A model generated the notes under the pieces. The model was not told the DNA's origin. It saw only the letters and a program-made list of their open reading frames with translations, and searched no databases. A program made the translations under genes and the position numbers. From the NCBI GenBank assembly GCA_913020715.1, contig CAJVZH010000009.1, positions 1 to 64,000 on the forward strand: a stretch of DNA of 64,000 nucleotides. The letters run 5' to 3'. The stretch's first letter is position 1. Each line of letters starts with the position of its first letter. Positions 54,865-64,000 of this stretch are shown here, one piece after another. The stretch comes from an uncultured Gammaproteobacteria bacterium. Lineage in GTDB: Bacteria; Pseudomonadota; Gammaproteobacteria; PS1; Pseudothioglobaceae.

Positions 54865-56769
54865 ATGTCGAAAATTATTGGTATTGATCTAGGTACAACA
54901 AATTCATGCGTTGCCGTTATGGACGGTGGCGCAGTCAAAATCATTGAAAACTCTGAAGGCGATCGTACGACCCCTTCAATTATTGCCTACCCTAAAGATT
55001 CAGAAGAAATTTTAGTGGGTCAGCCAGCCAAAAGACAGGCTGTAACGAACCCTGAAAATACACTTTACGCCATCAAGCGCCTTATTGGTCGTCGCTTTGA
55101 AGAAGATGCCGTACAAAAAGACATTGACTTGGTGCCTTACAAAATTGTCAAAGCAGACAATGGTGATGCCTGGGTAGAAGTTAAAGGCAAAAAAATGGCC
55201 GCACCTGAAATTTCAGCTCGTGTCATTCAAAAAATGAAGCAAACTGCTGAAGACTACTTAGGTCACGAAGTGACTGAAGCGGTTATTACAGTGCCTGCTT
55301 ACTTTAACGACTCGCAACGCCAAGCAACGAAAGATGCTGGCAAAATTGCAGGCCTAGAAGTAAAAAGAATTATCAACGAACCAACAGCAGCGGCTCTTGC
55401 CTACGGTGTTGATAAAGGTGCTGGCGACAAGAAAGTAGCTGTGTATGACCTAGGCGGTGGTACATTTGACGTTTCTATTATTGAAATGGAAGACATCGAT
55501 GGCGAAAAGCACTTTGAAGTACTTTCAACTAACGGTGATACTTTCTTAGGCGGTGAAGATTTCGACCAGCGCATTATTAACTTCCTAGTTGACGAATTTA
55601 AAAAAGAGCAAGGCATTAATTTGGCAAACGACCCAATGGCATTACAGCGCTTAAAAGAAGCGGCAGAAAAAGCCAAAATCGAACTTTCTTCTTCTGAGCA
55701 AACAGACGTCAACCTACCTTACGTTACAGCTGACGCCTCAGGACCTAAACACCTGAATATTAAAATTACTCGCGCAAAACTAGAGTCTCTTGTAGAAGAT
55801 TTATTAAGGCGCTCTATCGAGCCATGCAAGGTCGCCCTTAAAGATGCTGGACTTACAAGTGCTGATATTGACGAAGTTATTATGGTTGGTGGTCAAACAC
55901 GTATGCCTAAAGTGCAGCAAATGGTACAAGACTTCTTCGGCAAAGAGCCTAAGAGAGACATCAACCCAGATGAAGCTGTAGCAATGGGTGCTGCAATTCA
56001 AGGCGGCGTACTGTCTGGCGATGTCACCGACGTGCTTCTTCTTGATGTAACGCCACTCTCTCTAGGTATTGAGACAATGGGCGGCATCATGACAAGACTG
56101 ATTGAAAAGAACACAACCATTCCAACTAACGCTTCACAAGTATTCTCGACTGCAGCGGACAACCAATCTGCGGTAACGGTCCACGTATTACAAGGTGAAC
56201 GCGATGTGGCGAGTGCCAACAAATCTCTTGGTCAATTCAACCTTGAAGGTATTGCAGCCGCACCTAAAGGACAACCGCAAATTGAAGTCACATTAGACAT
56301 CGACTCTGACGGTATTTTGAATGTCTCTGCCAAAGATAAAAACACGGGCAAAGAGCAATCAATCACAATTAAAGCGTCAAGCGGCCTTTCTGATGAAGAA
56401 GTTGACAAAATGATTAAAGACGCTGAGGCACACGCCGAAGAAGATCAAAAATTCCAGGAGTTAGTGACAACTCGCAATATGGCAGATTCGTTGGTTCACT
56501 CAACCAAGCAAACGCTTGAAGAGCTTAAAGACGATATTTCAGACGATGAAAAGTCTGCGATTGAAGCGGCAGTGAGCGAACTTGAAGAGGTCATCAAAGG
56601 TGATGACAAAGAAGCGATTGATGCTCAAGTTCAAAATCTGAGTGAAAAAGCCCAAGTATTGGCCCAAAAAGCACAGGAAAAAGCCAGTGCAGAAACGGCT
56701 GAAGCGGGTCAAGCAACAGCAGATGATGTAGTCGATGCGGACTTTGAAGAAGTCAAAGAAGACAAGTAA
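54865..56769 (+). CDS. dnaK: Chaperone DnaK (Hsp70)
   Basis: ATP-dependent Hsp70. [18 protein letters not shown] opens the ATPase domain, with [32 protein letters not shown] and [11 protein letters not shown] following; the substrate-binding domain begins after the linker [15 protein letters not shown] (about residue 390). The lid ends in an acidic tail [15 protein letters not shown] typical of proteobacterial DnaK. Length 634 aa is normal. Under a heat-shock promoter, followed by a hairpin and dnaJ. grpE is not adjacent. Confidence 0.98.
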   Translation: MSKIIGIDLGTTNSCVAVMDGGAVKIIENSEGDRTTPSIIAYPKDSEEILVGQPAKRQAVTNPENTLYAIKRLIGRRFEEDAVQKDIDLVPYKIVKADNGDAWVEVKGKKMAAPEISARVIQKMKQTAEDYLGHEVTEAVITVPAYFNDSQRQATKDAGKIAGLEVKRIINEPTAAALAYGVDKGAGDKKVAVYDLGGGTFDVSIIEMEDIDGEKHFEVLSTNGDTFLGGEDFDQRIINFLVDEFKKEQGINLANDPMALQRLKEAAEKAKIELSSSEQTDVNLPYVTADASGPKHLNIKITRAKLESLVEDLLRRSIEPCKVALKDAGLTSADIDEVIMVGGQTRMPKVQQMVQDFFGKEPKRDINPDEAVAMGAAIQGGVLSGDVTDVLLLDVTPLSLGIETMGGIMTRLIEKNTTIPTNASQVFSTAADNQSAVTVHVLQGERDVASANKSLGQFNLEGIAAAPKGQPQIEVTLDIDSDGILNVSAKDKNTGKEQSITIKASSGLSDEEVDKMIKDAEAHAEEDQKFQELVTTRNMADSLVHSTKQTLEELKDDISDDEKSAIEAAVSELEEVIKGDDKEAIDAQVQNLSEKAQVLAQKAQEKASAETAEAGQATADDVVDADFEEVKEDK

Positions 56770-56791
56770 CAAACAAGCATCCACCAACACA

Positions 56792-56823
56792 AAACCTCCC
56801 TTGAATTTATTCACGGGAGGTTT
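56792..56823 (+). terminator. dnaK-dnaJ intergenic hairpin (attenuator-like)
   Basis: AAACCTCCC and GGGAGGTTT pair over nine bases, and the inner TGAA/TTCA pairs again across a T-C mismatch. It lies 22 bases after the dnaK stop and 17 bases before the dnaJ ATG and ends in TTTCTT. It probably limits read-through so that less DnaJ than DnaK is made. Confidence 0.7.
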
Positions 56824-56840
56824 CTTAATAAAAGGGACTC

Positions 56841-57950
56841 ATGTCACAACGAGATTATTACGAAGTTCTAGGCGTCGATAAAAGCGCGGATGAGGCAAAG
56901 GTAAAAAAAGCCTATAAGCGTTTAGCAATGAAATTTCATCCGGATCGAAATGCGGGTGATAAAGCCGGTGCCGAGACGAAATTCAAAGAAGTTCGTAAAG
57001 CTTACGATATCATTTCAGATCCTCAAAAACGTCAAGCTTACGATCAATTTGGGCACGCGGGTGTCGAACAGGGCGCAGGCGGTGGTGGATTTGGTGGGGG
57101 TGGCAGCCCTTTTGGCGGTGGTGGATTTGGTGATATTTTTGGTGATATTTTTGGCGGCGGCCGCTCAACACCGGACAATAGAGGCTCAGACCTACGATAC
57201 GATTTAGAGATCGACCTCACTCAAGCCGTCAAAGGCGATACCGTTAAAATCAGAGTCACCAAAAACGATGGCTGTGATACTTGTGACGGCTCGGGCGCGA
57301 AGCCCGGCACTTCTGTTAAAACATGCGGCACTTGCCATGGCTCCGGTCAAGTGCAAATGCAGCAAGGATTTTTTGCGGTACAGAGGCCTTGTCATCAATG
57401 CAATGGCGCTGGTGAGGAAATTGAATCACCTTGTGGCACTTGCCGTGGTCAAGGCGTGGTTAGTAAGCAAAAAACACTTTCTGTCAAAATCCCTGCTGGT
57501 GTTGATACTGGCAATAGAATTCGCCTTAGTGGCGAAGGCGAAGCCGGCATACGCGGCGGACAAACCGGAGATCTTTACGTACAGATTCACGTTGTAGAGC
57601 ATGATATCTTCCAACGCGAAGGTAACGACCTTTATTGCGAAGTGCCCATTGATTTCGCAACGTCAGCACTTGGTGGCTCCATCGAAGTACCAACCCTTGA
57701 CGGCAAGCTAAAAATCAACATCCCCGCTGGCACTCAATCGGCCAAGTTATTTCGTCTTAGAGGAAAAGGTGTTCCAGCCATTAGACATGGAGGCACTGGA
57801 GACTTACTCTGTCAAGTAAAAATTGAAACGCCAGTCAACCTTACAAGCAAGCAAAAAGAGCTGTTAAAGGAGTTCTCAGTTTCATGTGGTGAAAAACAAC
57901 ATCCAGAATCCAACTCCTTCTTTGGTAAAATGAGATCTTTCTTTGAGTAA
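56841..57950 (+). CDS. dnaJ: Chaperone DnaJ (Hsp40)
   Basis: Class A J-protein, 369 aa. The J domain has [13 protein letters not shown] with the HPD tripeptide (about residues 33-35). A Gly/Phe-rich region with a repeated GDIF follows. The zinc-binding domain has four CxxCxGxG-type repeats ([32 protein letters not shown]). Two C-terminal substrate domains complete it. No ribosome binding site stronger than AGGGA is seen; expression depends on passing the hairpin after dnaK. Confidence 0.98.
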   Translation: MSQRDYYEVLGVDKSADEAKVKKAYKRLAMKFHPDRNAGDKAGAETKFKEVRKAYDIISDPQKRQAYDQFGHAGVEQGAGGGGFGGGGSPFGGGGFGDIFGDIFGGGRSTPDNRGSDLRYDLEIDLTQAVKGDTVKIRVTKNDGCDTCDGSGAKPGTSVKTCGTCHGSGQVQMQQGFFAVQRPCHQCNGAGEEIESPCGTCRGQGVVSKQKTLSVKIPAGVDTGNRIRLSGEGEAGIRGGQTGDLYVQIHVVEHDIFQREGNDLYCEVPIDFATSALGGSIEVPTLDGKLKINIPAGTQSAKLFRLRGKGVPAIRHGGTGDLLCQVKIETPVNLTSKQKELLKEFSVSCGEKQHPESNSFFGKMRSFFE

Positions 57951-59246
<1,296 letters not shown>

Positions 59247-59313
59247 ATTTAAGCACTCAATCGACACGCACTTCCGGTATAAAATATTGTTTTTAAACCT
59301 TAAGGTTATTTGA

Positions 59314-60564
59314 TTGGAATCACTTTCAACGTTTTGGTTGGGTGTTTTACTTTTCGCTTTAATACTCGCTTCAGCCTTTTTCTCAAGTACTGAAACTTCA
59401 ATGATGGCGATCAATCGCTATCGTCTCAAAGCACTTTGCGCCAAAAACAACGCAAAAGCCAAACGAGTAGAGCGATTGTTAGATGATGTTGATCATCTAA
59501 TTGGCGCTATTTTACTGGGCAATAATTTTGTCAACATCCTTGCAGCCAGTATCGCCACCATTCTCGCCATTAAACTTTGGGGTGAAGGCTCGGTTATTCT
59601 TGCCTCTCTAGCGTTAACACTCGTTATTCTCATATTTGCAGAAACAACGCCAAAGACTTTTGCCGCTAAAAACCCCGAAAAAATAGCCCTACCAGCAGCC
59701 ATTGTTATTGAAATCTTGATGAAGATTTTCAATCCAATTATTTGGCTAATATCAAAAGTTTCACAATTCATCCTTAAGCCTTTTGGCCTACAGCCCAGTA
59801 ATGTCGACAATATCAGTGCTGAAGAACTAAGAATGGCTGTGCTCGACGCCAAGCCAATGGTTTCAAACAATTACCAAAAAATGCTGCTCAATATTATTGA
59901 TCTTGAAAAAGTCAAAGTTGAAGATATTATGGTTCCACACCACGAATTTATCAGTGTTGACATCAACAACGAAGACGAGCTTTTCGAGCAATTCAAGCGC
60001 ATTCAACACACTCGATTGCTTATTTTTGACGGCACCGAAGACAACATTATTGGCACGATTCACATGAGGGACATAACCAACCTTTACGCCAAAGAAGAAA
60101 TCAATCTTGGCGCTATCAAAGCGCTAATTCGTGCACCTTATTTCATACCCGAGGGAACGCGACTGTCGCTGCAATTAGAGCACTTTAAAACGAAGAAAAG
60201 ACGTTTGGGGCTTGTGGTAGACGAATACGGCGAAGTTCTCGGGTTGCTAGCACTTGAAGACATTCTGGAAGAAATTGTCGGTCAATTTACCTCCAACCAA
60301 AGTGAAATTATCGAAGAAATCAGCTTGCAAGAAGACGGAAGTTACTTGGTTGACCCTAGAGTTAGTATTCGCGAATTGAACACGGCGCTGAATATTAACT
60401 TGCAACACGATGAGGCAAACACCCTTAACGGTCTCATTCTCGAACAATTGCAAAGCCTGCCACAATCAAACCTTAGCCTTAAGATTGGCGGGTTGATTAT
60501 TGAAATCTTGCAAGTTTCTAAGCAAGGCGTGAGACTGGTAAAAATTACCAAATCTGGAAAATAG
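59314..60564 (+). CDS. CNNM/CBS-domain membrane protein (CorB/YfjD-like)
   Basis: A 416-residue protein of the HlyC/CorC group implicated in magnesium/cobalt homeostasis. The N-terminal DUF21 (CNNM) membrane domain has three to four segments with ASAFFSSTETSMMAINRYRL; two CBS motifs follow (VEDIMVPHHEFISVD and FIPEGTRLSLQLEHFKTKKRR), with VVDEYGEVLGLLALEDILEEIVG, and a C-terminal CorC domain. Translation begins at a TTG (59314) with AAGG upstream. It is convergent with psd, the stop codons being adjacent. Confidence 0.9.
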   Translation: MESLSTFWLGVLLFALILASAFFSSTETSMMAINRYRLKALCAKNNAKAKRVERLLDDVDHLIGAILLGNNFVNILAASIATILAIKLWGEGSVILASLALTLVILIFAETTPKTFAAKNPEKIALPAAIVIEILMKIFNPIIWLISKVSQFILKPFGLQPSNVDNISAEELRMAVLDAKPMVSNNYQKMLLNIIDLEKVKVEDIMVPHHEFISVDINNEDELFEQFKRIQHTRLLIFDGTEDNIIGTIHMRDITNLYAKEEINLGAIKALIRAPYFIPEGTRLSLQLEHFKTKKRRLGLVVDEYGEVLGLLALEDILEEIVGQFTSNQSEIIEEISLQEDGSYLVDPRVSIRELNTALNINLQHDEANTLNGLILEQLQSLPQSNLSLKIGGLIIEILQVSKQGVRLVKITKSGK

Positions 60565-61383
60565 TTAAACGACAGCCTGTCCCATTCTGACACTTTGCGA
60601 CTCTATCAAGTCCATTTTCGACGCATTCTCTGGTAATAATAGTATGACAGTTGACCCCATATTAAATCGCCCCATCTCTTCGCCCTTTACAAGTTTGATA
60701 CTCTTGTCGCTGTATTCGTATTCTTTGATCGATTTTGTATAAGGTGGAGTAATTTTTCCCTGCCATACAACCTCCATCGAGCCCACCATGATTGCACCGA
60801 CCAGGATAAAAGCAACCTCGCCAAAGGCCGTCTCAAAATAACACACCAGCCGCTCATTTCGAGCAAATAGGCCGTCGACACTCTCAGCAGTTTTTTGATT
60901 CACTGAGAACAAATCTCCCGGTATGTAGGTCATCGATTTAAGCTTACCATCAAACGGCATGTGAATACGATGGTAATCTTTTGGTGAAAGGTAAATCGTT
61001 GCAAACTGGCCATTCTCAAACTGTATTGAAGACTTATCGGCCAACAGTTGTTGCACTGAATAATGATGGCCTTTGGCTTGCAATATTTGAGAAGACCGAA
61101 TACCACCAGCCTGAGAAACAACACCGTCAACCGGGGAGACTATTTCAGCACTTTCAACAACTCTAGCGCTCGACTTTAAACTGCGGGTGAAAAAATCGTT
61201 TATATGGCAATAATCCTCAATTTTTTCTCTTTCCGCCTCCGCTAGATTAACACCATATTTTTTAACAAACCAGCGCAAAAAAGTGTTTTTCAGCCAGACA
61301 ATTTCGATTCTTGCGAATCGATGCATACACTTTGACAGCAGATGCTGAGGAATTAAATACTGCAGGAAAACCATTTTCTTCAA
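60565..61383 (-). CDS. psd: Phosphatidylserine decarboxylase proenzyme
   Basis: Makes phosphatidylethanolamine. The self-cleavage site is the GST in FNMGSTVILLLP near the C-terminus (Ser becomes the pyruvoyl group); the usual LGST reads MGST. Catalytic motifs YLSPKDYHRIHMPFDG and SPVDGVVSQAGG are present. Length 272 aa, somewhat short of E. coli (322). It lies 5 bases after proS on the same strand. Confidence 0.95.
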   Translation of the reverse strand: MKKMVFLQYLIPQHLLSKCMHRFARIEIVWLKNTFLRWFVKKYGVNLAEAEREKIEDYCHINDFFTRSLKSSARVVESAEIVSPVDGVVSQAGGIRSSQILQAKGHHYSVQQLLADKSSIQFENGQFATIYLSPKDYHRIHMPFDGKLKSMTYIPGDLFSVNQKTAESVDGLFARNERLVCYFETAFGEVAFILVGAIMVGSMEVVWQGKITPPYTKSIKEYEYSDKSIKLVKGEEMGRFNMGSTVILLLPENASKMDLIESQSVRMGQAVV

Positions 61384-61388
61384 AGGTC

Positions 61389-63092
61389 CTATGAAAGCTT
61401 TAAGGCAATAAAATCAGCCGCCTCACCATAAGTCACTTCAATTTTTTCAGGAGCGTTTCGGGCCTTGTATTCCACATTACCATTATCGGCATGTGTGTCA
61501 CTAATAACCACTCGATGAGGAATGCCTAAAAGTTCAGAATCGGCAAACATAATGCCCGGCCTTTCTTTGCGGTTATCGAGCAAAACCTCAACACCTAATT
61601 CAAGACACTGCTGGTAAAGATCATCCGCCAAAGTTTTCACTCGTGAGGATTTATTGTAATTAATCGGCACAATAACCAACTGGAAAGGCGCAATCGCCTC
61701 TGGGAAGATAATACCTCTATCGTCATGATTTTGCTCAATGCTGGCAGCGACAACCCGGGTAACACCAATGCCGTAGCAACCCATATTCATATTTACCGAT
61801 TTGCCGTTTTCACCAACAACGTTAGCATTCATTGCATCCGAGTATTTTGTGCCCAGCTGGAAAATGTGACCAACCTCAATACCTCGCTTAATTTCCAACT
61901 TACCCTTACCATCAGGCGAAGGATCACCGGCAACAACATTACGCAAATCAGCAGTATCAAAATCGGGTGTATCTCTATGCCAATTAACGCCCGTCAAGTG
62001 CTTATCATCTTCGTTAGCACCACAAACAAAATCGGATAAACAAGCTGCCGCGTAATCGACAATAAGCTTAATTGGAGAGTTAACCACGCCGATTGAGCCA
62101 AAAGCGCAGCCTAGCGCTCTCTGCACTTTCTCTTCATCAGCCATAGCAAGAGGTTGGGCAACACCGTCAATTTTCGCCGCTTTAACTTCGTTAAGCTCGT
62201 GGTCGCCTCGAAGCACAAGTGCGACTAAACTATCCTCTTCACCATTAACCACCAATGTTTTTATTGTCGTATTTGAAGGGATTCCAAGTAAAGTGCAAAC
62301 ATCATCAATCGTCTTAACATCAGGTGTTTCAGTGACAGTTAACTCTTGTGTTGGTGCGCTCGGATCGCCTTGAGGCAGCGTTTCAGCACGCTCAATATTG
62401 GCCGCATAATCGGACTCATCTGAAAAACAAATTGCATCCTCGCCAGAATCTGCTAGCACGTGGAATTCATGCGAACTGTCACCACCAATGGCGCCAGAAT
62501 CAGCCAGAACTGGACGATAATCAAGTCCTAAGCGATCAAAAATATTGCAATAAGTTTGATGCATCACCTGGTAGGTTTCTGCGAGTGAGCTCTCATCAAT
62601 ATGAAAAGAATAAGCATCTTTCATGATAAATTCACGCGAACGCATAACACCAAAGCGAGGGCGAATCTCATCTCTAAATTTAGTTTGAATTTGGTAAAAA
62701 TTCATCGGTAACTGCTTGTAGCTGCGCAGATATTGCTTAGCAATATTGGTAATCACCTCTTCATGAGTGGGTCCCATGCAAAAATCTCGACCGTGTCTGT
62801 CTTGAAAGCGCAACAATTCAGGGCCGTACTCCTCCCATCTGCCAGATTCTTGCCAAAGTTCCGACGGCTGAGAAACGGGCATTAATACCTCTTGAGCAAG
62901 AGATTTGCTCATCTCTTCACGAACAATTTTTTCAACCTTTCGCACCACCCTTAAGCCCATTGGCAAGTATGAATAAAGGCCCGAGGCCAATTTTGAAATC
63001 AAGCCTGCACGAATCATCAATTGATGCGAAACAATCTTTGCGTCGTTTGGCGCCTCTTTAACGGTAGGGATTAATAAATCACTGCTTTTCAT
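61389..63092 (-). CDS. proS: Prolyl-tRNA synthetase, bacterial type
   Basis: Class II synthetase with the bacterial editing (INS) domain inserted between motifs 2 and 3. Seen: [19 protein letters not shown]-type N-terminus, [42 protein letters not shown] (motif 2), the insertion with [27 protein letters not shown], and [20 protein letters not shown] (motif 3). Length 567 aa is usual (E. coli 572). It is the first gene of the proS-psd pair and divergent from the M50 gene with a 56-base gap. Confidence 0.97.
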   Translation of the reverse strand: MKSSDLLIPTVKEAPNDAKIVSHQLMIRAGLISKLASGLYSYLPMGLRVVRKVEKIVREEMSKSLAQEVLMPVSQPSELWQESGRWEEYGPELLRFQDRHGRDFCMGPTHEEVITNIAKQYLRSYKQLPMNFYQIQTKFRDEIRPRFGVMRSREFIMKDAYSFHIDESSLAETYQVMHQTYCNIFDRLGLDYRPVLADSGAIGGDSSHEFHVLADSGEDAICFSDESDYAANIERAETLPQGDPSAPTQELTVTETPDVKTIDDVCTLLGIPSNTTIKTLVVNGEEDSLVALVLRGDHELNEVKAAKIDGVAQPLAMADEEKVQRALGCAFGSIGVVNSPIKLIVDYAAACLSDFVCGANEDDKHLTGVNWHRDTPDFDTADLRNVVAGDPSPDGKGKLEIKRGIEVGHIFQLGTKYSDAMNANVVGENGKSVNMNMGCYGIGVTRVVAASIEQNHDDRGIIFPEAIAPFQLVIVPINYNKSSRVKTLADDLYQQCLELGVEVLLDNRKERPGIMFADSELLGIPHRVVISDTHADNGNVEYKARNAPEKIEVTYGEAADFIALKLS

Positions 63093-63148
63093 ATAAAATG
63101 GGGTAAGTCTAACAACAAATGCGCTAATTTTACATTAAGCTTGATTTT

Positions 63149-63811
63149 ATGCCTGATTTTCAAACTATATTTATTTGGGTTATACCCGTACTATTCGCCA
63201 TCACTTTACATGAGGCGGCTCATGGTTGGGTCGCCAGTTTTTTTGGCGATCACACTGCGAAAATGATGGGGCGAGTAACGCTCAACCCCATTAAGCATAT
63301 TGATCCTATAGGAACCATCTTAGTGCCTGTAGTTTTGCTACTGATGCCAGGCGGCCTCATTTTTGGCTGGGCGAAGCCTGTACCAATTAACTTTAACGCC
63401 TTAAGATCACCCAAAAAAGATATGATTTTGGTGGCGCTCGCCGGCCCTGCTGCAAATATTCTGATGACAATTGGCTGGTTATTGGTTATAACACTGACTA
63501 CCAATCTTAACTCTCCAGCACTTGTTCAAATGGCCGCCGCTGGCATTTTTATTAATCTAATTCTAGCGGTGTTTAACCTACTTCCAATACCACCCTTGGA
63601 TGGCTCACGAGTTATTAGCGCCCTCTTGCCAAGACCTTTGGCCTATAAATACAACCAATTAGAGCAGTATGGCTTGTACATCATACTGGCCCTCATGTTT
63701 CTTGGCGGCTTTGAGATAATTGTTTGGCCAATCGTGGTTCAGTGCATCAATTGGCTGTCTCTTTTTGCAGGATCTCAAATGATCTCAGCTATAGTCGAGT
63801 TATTAAGTTAG
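63149..63811 (+). CDS. Site-2 protease family (M50) membrane peptidase
   Basis: A 220-residue integral membrane zinc peptidase of the short S2P subgroup without PDZ domains. The zinc motif HEAAH is in FAITLHEAAHGWVASFFGD (about residues 21-25), and the third ligand is the Asp in NLLPIPPLDGSRVI. Five or six hydrophobic segments surround these. The substrate is unknown. The gene's final bases overlap the selO stop codon by four bases (TTAG). Confidence 0.92.
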   Translation: MPDFQTIFIWVIPVLFAITLHEAAHGWVASFFGDHTAKMMGRVTLNPIKHIDPIGTILVPVVLLLMPGGLIFGWAKPVPINFNALRSPKKDMILVALAGPAANILMTIGWLLVITLTTNLNSPALVQMAAAGIFINLILAVFNLLPIPPLDGSRVISALLPRPLAYKYNQLEQYGLYIILALMFLGGFEIIVWPIVVQCINWLSLFAGSQMISAIVELLS

Positions 63812-64000
63812 GACGAACAACTAACCGATAGATTTTGTGCCCAATCTGGGGCTTCATTGGTATAAGACTCAAAACCAAGGTGTTCATCAAATGGATTTTT
63901 CAGCAAATTAAAAAGTGTGTCAATCTCATCGTATTGGTATAAATCTTCCGCTTTGCGAATAGCAACTTCCGCAAGATAATTTCTAAGAATAAATTTTGGG
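63808..64000 (-). CDS. selO: Protein adenylyltransferase SelO, C-terminal part (runs off window)
   Basis: Only the last 64 codons are in the window, on the minus strand, ending at a TAA at 63808. The reading begins PKFILRNYLAEVAIRKAED, contains NPFDEHLGFESYTNEAPDWAQNL and ends VSCSS, the conserved SelO/YdiU C-terminus with its final cysteine. SelO is a pseudokinase-fold enzyme that transfers AMP to proteins in redox stress. The catalytic part lies outside the window. Confidence 0.9.
   Translation of the reverse strand, partial: PKFILRNYLAEVAIRKAEDLYQYDEIDTLFNLLKNPFDEHLGFESYTNEAPDWAQNLSVSCSS

Noticed and set aside
56950-57207. Gly-rich segment of dnaJ as a possible tandem repeat or extra frame
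   Set aside because: It is the normal Gly/Phe linker of DnaJ; the alternative frame is low complexity only.

Overview
The window looks like chromosome from a free-living or symbiotic marine-type gammaproteobacterium with moderately low G+C (roughly 40% by eye). The gammaproteobacterial assignment rests on the large single-chain PurL, the ndk-rlmN-ispG order, IspB (octaprenyl/ubiquinone-8 type), RatA facing SmpB, TrhO and Grx4 with an IscR-type operator. Short intergenic gaps, many ATGA-type start/stop overlaps and 3' overlaps between convergent genes suggest a compact genome. Sulfur-oxidising SUP05/Thioglobaceae-like bacteria would fit, but this is a guess.

Layout. 1-879: gene-poor, with a broken tRNA-His-like 3' half, a second copy of its T-arm end, and a 52-residue lipoprotein gene missed by ordinary length cut-offs. 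880-3899: a secreted protein of unknown function, LemA, an HtpX-like M48 protease and methionine aminopeptidase. 3989-11903: a tight block DUF502-aspS-nadA-yebC-purL. 11907-13821: an eroded alpha/beta hydrolase (internal deletion) beside an orphan CaiC-like acyl-CoA ligase. 14031-16633: YgjP-like peptidase, grxD with a strong IscR-type site, a small methyltransferase and trhO. 16799-23052: isoprenoid genes (dxs, ispG), rlmN, ndk, hupB, smpB, with a single-pass membrane protein sitting where rodZ usually is. 23063-29674: ratA, a RluE-like pseudouridine synthase, a DUF455 protein, rnhA, an AsnB-type amidotransferase resembling N-acetylglutaminylglutamine amide synthases, and leuCD-ruvA. 29678-35844: two tandem RND permeases without adaptor or outer-membrane partner. 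35904-41516: typA, rlmE, ispB, dinG-like helicase. 41548-44239: two accessory genes, a secreted gluzincin-like putative peptidase and an aldonolactone-oxidase-like flavoprotein. 44471-52088: membrane pyrophosphatase, then a four-gene unit ntrY-like kinase, short response regulator, trkA, trkH. 52153-59246: rnd, ppa, rsmD, coaD, heat-shock dnaK (clear sigma-32 promoter), dnaJ, eno. 59314-64000: CorC-like protein, psd, proS, an M50 peptidase and the 3' end of selO.

Most of the window is housekeeping. The points that reward a second look are the IscR operator at grxD, the hydrolase remnant, the tRNA-His-like fragments, the response regulator without an AAA+ domain in the potassium-uptake operon, the adaptor-less RND pair, the rodZ-position protein, the orphan NAGGN-type amidotransferase and the secreted putative gluzincin. 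I found no CRISPR array, integrase, transposase or recognisable defence or secondary-metabolite cluster, and no convincing wholly new system.
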